Positions 1 through 6,250 of a stretch of DNA of 12,231 bases are shown here, piece by piece. The stretch is taken from NCBI GenBank assembly GCA_009776905.1, contig WRMX01000094.1, positions 1-12,231 of the forward strand, written 5' to 3'. Position numbers and translations under genes: made by a program. The stretch is from Oscillospiraceae bacterium (GTDB lineage Bacteria > Bacillota > Clostridia > Oscillospirales > Oscillospiraceae). The notes below the pieces were generated by a model that was not told the DNA's origin, did not search any database, and worked only from the letters and a program-made list of their open reading frames with translations. Position 1 is the stretch's first letter; each line of letters starts with the position of its first letter.

Positions 1-134
1 AAGTCGGAATCTATTTGGGAATACTTGAGGATTGTGAAGCCTTCATCATCTTTGATGCTTATCTGGTATGGCGCACCCGACAGTAGCTCCCGCCAGTCTG
101 CGTTCTGCTTTATAAACTCAATTGTCTTTAGCAC
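1..134 (-). CDS. Partial gene, N-terminus of a possible T4 Rnl1-like RNA ligase
   Basis: This is an open frame of 44 codons that runs off the left edge of the window, so only the N-terminus is seen. It starts at a GTG (132-134) preceded by the Shine-Dalgarno sequence GAGGTGA at 139-145, four bases upstream. The peptide has a KTIEFIKQNADW helix, a GAPY turn, then a strand pair ending in ILKYSQIDSD. From memory, this pattern (helix with NxDW, APY, then YxQIxSDF before an ECRG motif) is the beginning of T4 RNA ligase 1-like proteins of Firmicutes and phages. The catalytic lysine motif would lie outside the window, so nucleotidyltransferase activity is inferred, not seen. It lies 94 bp after the restriction endonuclease in the same orientation and same AT-rich block, which suggests a shared defence or mobile segment. 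Alternatively it is an unrelated phage-like gene with a similar N-terminus. Confidence 0.5.
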   Translation of the reverse strand, partial: MLKTIEFIKQNADWRELLSGAPYQISIKDDEGFTILKYSQIDSD

Positions 135-138
135 CCTG

Positions 139-145
139 TCACCTC
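139..145 (-). promoter_or_regulatory. Ribosome binding site of the partial RNA-ligase-like gene
   Basis: GAGGTGA on the minus strand lies four bases before a GTG codon at 132-134. It is the main reason for placing the start of the truncated gene there, because no ATG is in frame nearby. Confidence 0.55.
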
Positions 146-228
146 GCGCCGCCCATTCCCTCTACACCGGGCACATTATGCACCATAGCGCCGTCACCAA
201 AAGTAAAGATTGTGGGGACGCTGCCGCA

Positions 229-945
229 TCACTTGTATCTATCAGCAATTTCAATCCAGCGCGGAATATTCAGGTTTACCCCAAAATGAGCCCGATAACT
301 TGCCAAGAACCTATTTTGCCACTGCTGCGCTAATTCGCGTGTGTCTCGGTTTTGATATATCGATTGCTCCAGAGCTGACAAGAAGTCTTCAAGACACGCA
401 AAAGGTTTATACTTTGCCCGTGTACTATAAAAAACGCCTGGTCTTATCTTGTGTACCACGCTCTTTTTAACCTGCAGCTTCATTGGCCACGCAGCGCTGC
501 TGCAAGTAATTTGCCAGACTTTTTTGAGCCACAGATCATTTACAGTTACAACACCCTCGTCCATTTTATAGCCAAACACAAGGTAGTCTGCGTCAAGCAT
601 ATATGGCTTATCAATCACCTCTGAGGCAAACATTCCAAAGTCTGCAATATCAAATCCAGGTGTTCTTTCCTTGTTAAAAGCCTTCACTTCAAGTAGGTTC
701 ACAGTCATATCATCCGGAGACAGGAAGAAATCCGGAGGCATTTGCGTGTTTTGAGAAAGCGCATATTCTATTTCACGCTTCTCGAGCCACCCCTGCACCC
801 ATTCTTGTATAATGTTTCCAACGACGTCCTTTTGCTTGACGATTATGTCAACATCGCCAAAGAAGAACCTTATCCGCCCCTCTAAAGCCAATACTCTGTC
901 CTCATCCATCAGTTTATCATAGACTTCCTGTGCTGTACACCTCAT
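229..945 (-). CDS. Type II restriction endonuclease, NgoBV family (predicted GGNNCC)
   Basis: This 238-residue protein would cleave unmethylated DNA and is the partner of the adjacent cytosine methyltransferase. A PD-(D/E)XK nuclease core is visible: PPDFF (D72), then LLEVKAF with E86 and K88. Flanking stretches (GDVDIIVKQKDVVGN near residue 30-44, PGFDIADF near 97-103, HKIRPGVFYS near 165-174) match my recollection of the NgoBV/NlaIV-type endonuclease family, which recognises GGNNCC. The open frame extends 14 codons further upstream, but ATG 943-945 is preferred. It has AGAGGTG six bases upstream, and the family N-terminus (TAQEVYDKL) begins just after it. The start overlaps the last 29 bp of the methyltransferase gene in another frame, so the two are probably translationally coupled. 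The length is full and the frame intact, so it looks functional. The exact recognition sequence is inferred from family resemblance. Confidence 0.85.
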   Translation of the reverse strand: MRCTAQEVYDKLMDEDRVLALEGRIRFFFGDVDIIVKQKDVVGNIIQEWVQGWLEKREIEYALSQNTQMPPDFFLSPDDMTVNLLEVKAFNKERTPGFDIADFGMFASEVIDKPYMLDADYLVFGYKMDEGVVTVNDLWLKKVWQITCSSAAWPMKLQVKKSVVHKIRPGVFYSTRAKYKPFACLEDFLSALEQSIYQNRDTRELAQQWQNRFLASYRAHFGVNLNIPRWIEIADRYK

Positions 946-2227
946 CAGTTTCACCTCTGTAGTAAATATTAAGTACTCGTGCAGCAACTGCGCTTATTAC
1001 GGGAACAACGACCGTGTTCCCCAATAAGTCATACCCGTTCTCCAATGACACATCAAACTTGAAGTCGTCAGGAAATCCGAACAGTCGTAATCCCTCCCGC
1101 AAAGACAACGTCCTCAAACCGTCGCCGTCCACCACGAATAAGTGTTGCATATCCATCGCTACCAATGTAGGAGCTATATTATGCGGGTCAAGCACTTTGT
1201 TGATTTCAAATGACATCTTACCCGAGACGATGTTATATCCTAATGGGAGATTAGTGTCTTGCACCCTACCCTTCCCAACTCGCATTTTTGGATATTCCAT
1301 TTTCAAGTATCCTTTATTTACGAGGTCTGCAAGCATTCCCTCCAAATCACGGTGCTCATAAAAAGTCCTAATATGCTCAATCGTTAGAGGCATACCGTCC
1401 ATCCAGTCTATGCCATACTCTTCAGCCCATTTTTTCTTGCGGCGTTCTTTGAGCATTAAGTTCAACAGTTCCCTCTGTTCGGAGCTAACCGCACCTTTGT
1501 ATTCAATATCCCAACTATGTATATTGTTCTCTCCACCGCGCTTATCCTTAATGGATTTTCCATACAATGCGGAAAGAGGATAATGCTTTAGAACAAGCCG
1601 AACAAAATCGCTATCAGAAATGGGCAAGCCTGTTTGCAACACTTTATCAAGGCAGAGAGGAGAGTGCTTGAAAGACTCCAAGTCAGGATGCTCATCACGT
1701 GTTCCAACAATGTAGATACGTCTCCGGTCCTGTGGGACACCGAAATTTTTAGCATTTAAAACTTTCCATGAAACCTTGTAACCTAAACCCTCCAGCGTCT
1801 GAATAATAACAGACAATGTTCTTCCGACTTTATCGCTCGGCTTATCCTTATCGTGATTCACAAGCCCTTCCACATTCTCCAGAATAAAGCCCCGGGGGTT
1901 CTTCTCCTTAAGAATACGCGCGACTTCAAAAAATAGAGTGCCGCGTGTATCTTCAAAGCCAAGGCGTTTTCCCGCTGCAGAAAACGCTTGGCATGGAAAC
2001 CCAGCAAGGAGAAAATCGAAGTCCGGAATACAATCGGTCAATACTTGGGTTATATCACCATGTACGATCTCGCCGGGGTGATTTTGACGTAAAACTTCAA
2101 TCGCATAGGGTTTGATCTCAGAGGTAAAAACGCATGTGGAAGACATACCCAACGCTTTGCAAGCAATCTCAAAGCCTTTTCTAATGCCGCCTATTCCGGC
2201 AAACAAATCAATAAACCGAATGCCCAT
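917..2227 (-). CDS. DNA (cytosine-5)-methyltransferase, type II (NgoBV-like)
   Basis: This 436-residue methyltransferase transfers a methyl group from S-adenosylmethionine to C5 of cytosine and protects host DNA from the neighbouring endonuclease. The motifs appear in canonical order: motif I FIDLFAGIGG (5-14), motif IV GFPCQAFSAAG with catalytic C79 (76-86), motif VI ENV (117-119), motif VIII QDRRR (166-170), a target-recognition region around 180-370, motif IX RTLSLREGLRLFGFPDDF (372-389), and motif X LLGNTVVVPV (401-410). Family members are usually about 420 residues, which fits. Start choice: ATG 2225-2227 sits six bases after AAGGT and two codons before motif I. The frame stays open upstream, so ATG 2335 (GGTGG eight bases before) or ATG 2389 (no good site) would add 36 or 54 residues. 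It overlaps the endonuclease gene. Base composition is AT-richer than the genes to its right, suggesting transfer. Confidence 0.93.
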   Translation of the reverse strand: MGIRFIDLFAGIGGIRKGFEIACKALGMSSTCVFTSEIKPYAIEVLRQNHPGEIVHGDITQVLTDCIPDFDFLLAGFPCQAFSAAGKRLGFEDTRGTLFFEVARILKEKNPRGFILENVEGLVNHDKDKPSDKVGRTLSVIIQTLEGLGYKVSWKVLNAKNFGVPQDRRRIYIVGTRDEHPDLESFKHSPLCLDKVLQTGLPISDSDFVRLVLKHYPLSALYGKSIKDKRGGENNIHSWDIEYKGAVSSEQRELLNLMLKERRKKKWAEEYGIDWMDGMPLTIEHIRTFYEHRDLEGMLADLVNKGYLKMEYPKMRVGKGRVQDTNLPLGYNIVSGKMSFEINKVLDPHNIAPTLVAMDMQHLFVVDGDGLRTLSLREGLRLFGFPDDFKFDVSLENGYDLLGNTVVVPVISAVAARVLNIYYRGETDEVYSTGSL

Positions 2228-2421
2228 TGGCTTACCTTCTTCTTTATTGGTATTTTGCTGGTCCACGCCATAACCATAGAACATTGACAATTGCTCACGC
2301 ACATTAATTGTTGCATCGGGGATTGAGTCATACATAAGAAACACCACCGCTCGGAATAATGGTCTGAATGATGCAGAATCACCACACATCAGTTACTCTT
2401 ATAATAACATACCACATGTCC

Positions 2422-2450
2422 AATAAACCGGTCTCTTGGCAATATGTCAA
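2422..2450 (-). promoter_or_regulatory. Candidate sigma-A promoter for the restriction-modification operon
   Basis: The minus strand carries a perfect -35 TTGACA (2445-2450), a 17-bp spacer and the -10-like TTTATT (2422-2427, four of six consensus bases). It begins only 25 bp after the stop codon of the 223-residue gene. It would give the methyltransferase and endonuclease their own transcription, with a leader of roughly 80-190 bases depending on the methyltransferase start. This is pattern matching only. Confidence 0.5.
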
Positions 2451-2475
2451 AAATCTCAACAACACCTGCCCGCCC

Positions 2476-3147
2476 CTACACCGGTTTGTCTCGCCCCAGC
2501 CGCTTGTAATACTCCTCCGGAATATCTTTCTTATCCTTATAAAAGATGAATTGGCACGATGAGCCATCTCCCGGCGGAATGTTAATGAACAGAAAATCGC
2601 CGTTCTCGTCTATCGAATTCCGGTTGAACAACGGGCAATGCACGCAATAAATCGGGTAATCCGACGTGCCGAACGTCAGATCCGAAGGCTCGGAAATCCG
2701 TGCAAGCCCTACCTCCTCGCCGTAGCCGCCCATCTGAATGAGCCGCCCGCCGGAGCCGCAAGGCCGGTTCGTGATGACAGCCTTCTCATCGTCCTCAACT
2801 ATCTCCATGTGCTGGTGCACATGCCCTTGGAGCTCGGATGCCATTTTCTCCACAATGAACTTGAAATCCGTTCTCTCGGGCGGCTTGAACACAAGCTGCG
2901 CCTCTTTGGCGTGCGCCTCGCTCTCCGCAGCTTCCACGCCCGCTACGCCGTGCCGCTCAAATATCCATGTCAGCAGTCCCGCGACCCAGACCATATAGCC
3001 GTCATGCAAATGCACGAACTGGTCATACATAAGATTCACCAATTCCTTGGCCTTTGCTCCGTCACCATTGTCAATAGCTGAAAAAGCCTTGTCGATCGTC
3101 CGCTTTGCCATATCCGCAAGCTGCTCATCAGTCCAAATTCGATCCAT
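2476..3147 (-). CDS. Conserved Cys/His-containing protein of unknown function
   Basis: This is a 223-residue soluble protein with no signal peptide or membrane segment. The N-terminal 110 residues look helical and carry histidines at 46, 48, 109, 111 and 113. The C-terminal half has a PCGSGGRL loop (C130), then PIYCVHCP (C168, H170, C171), a lone C198, and a closing IPEEYYKRLG. I recall this general pattern (PCGSGxRL ... FPIYCxHCP ... IPEEYY) from uncharacterised proteins encoded beside old-yellow-enzyme-type reductases in anaerobes, but I cannot name a family. The C/H positions suggest metal binding, which is inference. It is the last gene of the reductase cluster. Its Shine-Dalgarno AGGTGG (3152-3157) lies four bases before the ATG and overlaps the stop codon of the dehydrogenase gene, pointing to translational coupling and a shared pathway. 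A remote relation to L-2-amino-thiazoline-4-carboxylate hydrolase-like proteins is possible but untested. Confidence 0.8.
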   Translation of the reverse strand: MDRIWTDEQLADMAKRTIDKAFSAIDNGDGAKAKELVNLMYDQFVHLHDGYMVWVAGLLTWIFERHGVAGVEAAESEAHAKEAQLVFKPPERTDFKFIVEKMASELQGHVHQHMEIVEDDEKAVITNRPCGSGGRLIQMGGYGEEVGLARISEPSDLTFGTSDYPIYCVHCPLFNRNSIDENGDFLFINIPPGDGSSCQFIFYKDKKDIPEEYYKRLGRDKPV

Positions 3148-3155
3148 CTCGCCAC

Positions 3156-3995
3156 CTACGCTTTCCCAGCCGGCGCCGTCGTCCCGCCGTCAGCAATGTT
3201 GAACGCATCGTTATCAATTCCGCCCTCGGCAGCCATCGGGTATTGGATCCCCAAGTGGTCCCCTCCGCCGTCGATGATCAGCTCGGTGCCCGTCGCATAG
3301 CGGCACTCATCGGAAGCGTAAAACAAGACAGCATGCGCGACCTCGATGGCCGTCCCCGGCCTGCCCATCGGGATATACGGAATCTGCATTTTTTCCATTG
3401 CGCCTCCCGGCGGCGAAAGCTCGGTGGTGGTCAGCCCCGGCACCACGCAGTTCGCCCGAATGTTGTACTTCCCATACCCCATCGCGATCGATCGCATTAG
3501 CGCGTTTATGCCGGCCTTCGCCGCAGCATACACGCTGCCCTGCGCCACGCCGTTGTATGCGGCAGTCGACGACGTAAAGATGAAATCGCCTTTCATCTGC
3601 GCCATCATATGTGGCAGAATTAGCTTTGCGGCGTACCAATTCGACCGCATGAACGTATCTATCGTATAGTAAAAATCCTTTTCGATGTCCATCTCTTCTA
3701 TATTGAAGAAATTTCCGACCCCCGCGTTGCCGTAATACACATCGATGCGCCCATACGCATCCAGCGCGCTGTGCACGAGGTTGTCGATGTCGTCGAGGCT
3801 GCGCACGTCGCACTTGACGAACATTGCTTCGCCTCCAGCCGCTTTGATCTCATCGACGACAGTCTGCGTCTTGTCGCGCCGCGCTGCAAGGACTACCTTG
3901 CCGCCCTCCGCCGCGAGCAGCCTTGCGGCCGCCTCGCCGATCCCCGATGACGCACCCGTGATAATTACAACTTTTCCTTCTATCCTACCGGCCAT
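3156..3995 (-). CDS. Short-chain dehydrogenase/reductase (SDR), NAD(P)-dependent
   Basis: This 279-residue classical SDR interconverts a secondary alcohol and a ketone with NAD(P)(H). The features seen are the Rossmann motif TGASSGIG (13-20), a basic AARR end of strand 2 (37-40, hinting at NADP preference), CDVR with D63, GNAG (89-92, where NNAG is usual), the catalytic serine region TSS (141-143), and YAAAK with Y156 and K160. The usual core ends near IDGGGD (241-246). About 33 further residues, rich in Gly and Ala, form a C-terminal tail that is long for the family. The start has a perfect AGGAGGG at 4003-4009, seven bases upstream. The gene follows the third flavoenzyme after 188 bp and is tightly linked to the next gene. 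By analogy with BaiA-type hydroxysteroid dehydrogenases beside BaiCD/BaiH, it may act on the hydroxyl or keto form of the flavoenzyme substrate, but the substrate itself is not readable. Confidence 0.92.
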   Translation of the reverse strand: MAGRIEGKVVIITGASSGIGEAAARLLAAEGGKVVLAARRDKTQTVVDEIKAAGGEAMFVKCDVRSLDDIDNLVHSALDAYGRIDVYYGNAGVGNFFNIEEMDIEKDFYYTIDTFMRSNWYAAKLILPHMMAQMKGDFIFTSSTAAYNGVAQGSVYAAAKAGINALMRSIAMGYGKYNIRANCVVPGLTTTELSPPGGAMEKMQIPYIPMGRPGTAIEVAHAVLFYASDECRYATGTELIIDGGGDHLGIQYPMAAEGGIDNDAFNIADGGTTAPAGKA

Positions 3996-4105
3996 ATAAA
4001 AACCCTCCTATAATAATCTGCTCTGCCATACAAGGTGAACGCATATTCTATCATTCCATGCACATGCCCTTGTCATTATCTGAGCCGCAGGCGAAGAATC
4101 TTTCC

Positions 4106-4119
4106 CTTGAAAGTTCAAG
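4106..4119. promoter_or_regulatory. Palindrome CTTGAA-n2-TTCAAG, possible operator
   Basis: A perfect 6+6 bp inverted repeat with a 2-bp centre lies in the 188-bp gap between the 652-residue flavoenzyme gene and the dehydrogenase gene, 111 bp before the dehydrogenase start. The rest of the gap shows no convincing -35/-10 pair and no clear terminator. An operator role is only inferred from symmetry and position. Confidence 0.3.
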
Positions 4120-4183
4120 TGTTCAGAAAAGCTCCTACGCTTCACTCAAGATAACAAAGAGGTCTTAGCTTAATGGCATTACC

Positions 4184-6142
4184 TCACAGCTCCACAGCCA
4201 CGTTAAACGCATCCATGTTCGCCCAAAAAATCTTTCCAGCCTCGCGCGCGTCGCCCACGACATAAACCTCCGGCATCACGTCCCGGATCAAAAGGTTGAA
4301 CTCGCGGTTTGGCCGAATGCCAAATGCGCTGACATAAGTATCGCCGCCAATGCAATGCCTGTCGCCCACCCCATCGAGATATTCGACGCCATCGTCGCCC
4401 AATGCGACGATTTTCGCCGAATCGATGAGCTCCACCTCGTTCAGCTCCTTCAGCTCGATAAGCCCGCTGCGCAGCTCGTCCATGACCTCGCGCCACAGCT
4501 TGTCCATAGGCAAGAGCTCCACGATGCTCACAGAATGGCCGTCATGTGCAAGCTGAATGGCACACTCCAGCGCAGATATGCCGCCTCCCATGATGACGAC
4601 CTTATGCCCGATGGGCTTCGTCTTCAAGTCGGCTTCGGTGACGGTGATGACATCAGGCCTGTCTATCCCCGGGATAGGTGGGACAATCGGAACGCCGCCG
4701 CTCGCATTGATGATGACGTCGGGTTTCTCCGCTGCAGCGATTTCCGGCGTCACCTCCGTCCCGCAAACGATGCGGGCGCCGCATGCCTTCGTAGCAGCAA
4801 TGTCCCATTCGAGATATGCCTTGTGGGTGTCGGCCTTTTTATACAGCGCCGAAGCCTCTTTCAGCCTTCCGCCGAGCTCAGGCTCCCGCTCATAAAGCAC
4901 TACCTCAAGGCCGCGCCTGCGCGCGACCTGCGCCGCCTGCATGCCCGCGGGCCCTCCTCCGATGATAAGCACCTTTTTTGGAGTCTCCGCCTTCGTGAGC
5001 AACGGATACTTCGTCTCGCGCCCGACCATCGGATTCACGGAGCAGCGAACCCCGCCGCCCATTGCGGGCCGCGCGGCACATTCAATGCAGCGCAGGCAGG
5101 GACGGATGCTATCGGGATCGCCACTATAAGCCTTTTTGACGAATTCCATGTCAGCAATGATCGACCGCGCCATTGCAACGACGTCGGCCTGTCCTTTTGC
5201 CAGAATATCCTCCGCCGCATGGACCGTGTTGATGTTGCCGACAGCGACCACCGGAATATCGAGCTGCTCCTTGATTATCGCCGTCCGCTCGATGTTCAAG
5301 CACCGGGGCTCGCAATATGACGGCATCATCTTGCGGATCCAGTTCGGGTCGAATATCCATCCCCCCGAAAGATGCGCCGAGTCGATATAGGCCGACGCCT
5401 CTTTCAGAAACGCGACGACATCTTCCAACGTAATGGTATCCTCCGCATATTCGTTCTGGCTTATGCGGTATTCGATGTTCAGGCTCGTCCCGACTTCCTC
5501 GCGGACGGCCTTCAGCAGCCGCAGAGGAAAGCGCGCGCGGTTTTCAAACGAACCGCCATACGCGTCGTCGCGGCGGTTGGTCGCCGGTGAGAGGAACCCG
5601 CTGACGAAATTGCCATGGGCGCCGTGAATGAGCACCTCGTCCACCCTCGCCTCCGCCAGCCTTCGCGCGGCCGCGCGAAACAGGGCGATGACCTCATCCA
5701 TCTCCTCCTCGCCCACCTGCATGTATTTTTCAGGGTCCATGTCCGGGGCTAGCCACGGCACGTACGCCTTTCGACCCGCCAGCGCCTCCGGCTGCGCGAT
5801 GCGCCCCGCGTGCAGCAGCTCAATGGAGAACTTCGCATCATAGCGGTGGACTTCCTCCGCAAGCCGCCTGACCCCCGCGATGTCCGTATCCCGCGTTACG
5901 GAAAGACACCCAAAGAAGTCCCGTGCCCTGCCGAAGTCGACGGGCGTGGCTCCGATGCCAACGCGGCTGACGCCCGTGCGGGCCTGCGCGCCGACGAAGT
6001 CGACGAGATTGTCGGTCACCTCCCCGTCGCGGATCGAAGCATGGCCCGAAACGACCGGTGAGAACACCAGCCGGTTCTTCAGCTCCATCCTCCCGATTCG
6101 GATGGGCTCGAAAAGATTCGGAAAATTATTAAACCAGGGCAT
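4184..6142 (-). CDS. Old-yellow-enzyme/2,4-dienoyl-CoA-reductase-like flavoprotein (third in operon)
   Basis: This 652-residue cytoplasmic ene-reductase candidate would pass electrons NAD(P)H - FAD - [4Fe-4S] - FMN to a C=C bond. The FMN barrel spans about 1-345, with LKNRLVFSPV near the start, ELLHAGR (108-114), HGAHGN (173-178), NRRDDAYGGSFENR (189-202), and AVGN/AMAR phosphate-binding loops (300-326). The iron-sulfur cysteines are C349, C352, C355 and C367. A Rossmann motif IGGGPAG starts at 394, with an acidic YERE at its far end. A second motif MGGGISALE is followed by VELLP, hinting at NADH. Where YqjM-type enzymes have HxxHGY, this one has Asn at the Tyr position. It also has NASGG in place of the usual ATGS motif. 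Start: the frame is open to 6190, but GAAAGGA at 6152-6158 lies nine bases before ATG 6140-6142. The competing ATG at 6149-6151 is only one base away from it. Confidence 0.9.
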   Translation of the reverse strand: MPWFNNFPNLFEPIRIGRMELKNRLVFSPVVSGHASIRDGEVTDNLVDFVGAQARTGVSRVGIGATPVDFGRARDFFGCLSVTRDTDIAGVRRLAEEVHRYDAKFSIELLHAGRIAQPEALAGRKAYVPWLAPDMDPEKYMQVGEEEMDEVIALFRAAARRLAEARVDEVLIHGAHGNFVSGFLSPATNRRDDAYGGSFENRARFPLRLLKAVREEVGTSLNIEYRISQNEYAEDTITLEDVVAFLKEASAYIDSAHLSGGWIFDPNWIRKMMPSYCEPRCLNIERTAIIKEQLDIPVVAVGNINTVHAAEDILAKGQADVVAMARSIIADMEFVKKAYSGDPDSIRPCLRCIECAARPAMGGGVRCSVNPMVGRETKYPLLTKAETPKKVLIIGGGPAGMQAAQVARRRGLEVVLYEREPELGGRLKEASALYKKADTHKAYLEWDIAATKACGARIVCGTEVTPEIAAAEKPDVIINASGGVPIVPPIPGIDRPDVITVTEADLKTKPIGHKVVIMGGGISALECAIQLAHDGHSVSIVELLPMDKLWREVMDELRSGLIELKELNEVELIDSAKIVALGDDGVEYLDGVGDRHCIGGDTYVSAFGIRPNREFNLLIRDVMPEVYVVGDAREAGKIFWANMDAFNVAVEL

Positions 6143-6151
6143 ATCTATCAT

Positions 6152-6158
6152 TCCTTTC
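6152..6158 (-). promoter_or_regulatory. Ribosome binding site deciding the start of the 652-residue flavoenzyme
   Basis: GAAAGGA lies nine bases before ATG 6142. An identical 13-bp block GACGAAAGGAATG precedes the first flavoenzyme gene (10240-10252), with the same second ATG nine bases downstream. Confidence 0.6.
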
Positions 6159-6164
6159 GTCCGT

Positions 6165-6182
6165 GAGCGCGCGGCGTCCGGG
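6165..6182. repeat. Intergenic repeat, copy 1 (18 bp)
   Basis: GAGCGCGCGGCGTCCGGG on the plus strand lies just upstream of the 652-residue flavoenzyme gene. It matches 8245-8262, upstream of the 649-residue flavoenzyme gene, with a single A/G difference. The two copies are in the same orientation relative to the genes. Confidence 0.7.
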
Positions 6183-6215
6183 ATTCCCACGAAAAAATAT
6201 TAATAATCAGACAAC

Positions 6216-6240
6216 TGCCCCGGAGCAAAACCCCGGGGCA
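6216..6240 (-). terminator. Hairpin after the 649-residue flavoenzyme gene (terminator or attenuator)
   Basis: TGCCCCGG and CCGGGGCA form a perfect 8-bp stem with a 9-base loop, starting 10 bases after the stop codon. On the minus strand it is followed by a T-rich stretch that reaches a run of six T only after about 20 bases. Termination is therefore probably partial, which would lower expression of the next flavoenzyme gene. Confidence 0.5.
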
Positions 6241-6250
6241 GCAACCGGTT

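Noticed and set aside
139..186. Mini-ORF of 15 codons (MVHNVPGVEGMGGAR) ending at the ribosome binding site of the RNA-ligase-like gene
   Set aside because: It has a GGTGA seven bases upstream and could be a leader peptide, but it is too short and lacks supporting structure, so it is not listed as a gene.
2425..2487. AAACCGGT (2425-2432) and ACCGGTTT (2480-2487) as an inverted repeat or hairpin around the end of the 223-residue gene
   Set aside because: The core ACCGGT is itself palindromic and the spacing of 47 bases is long. There is no T run, so a terminator or attachment site cannot be argued.
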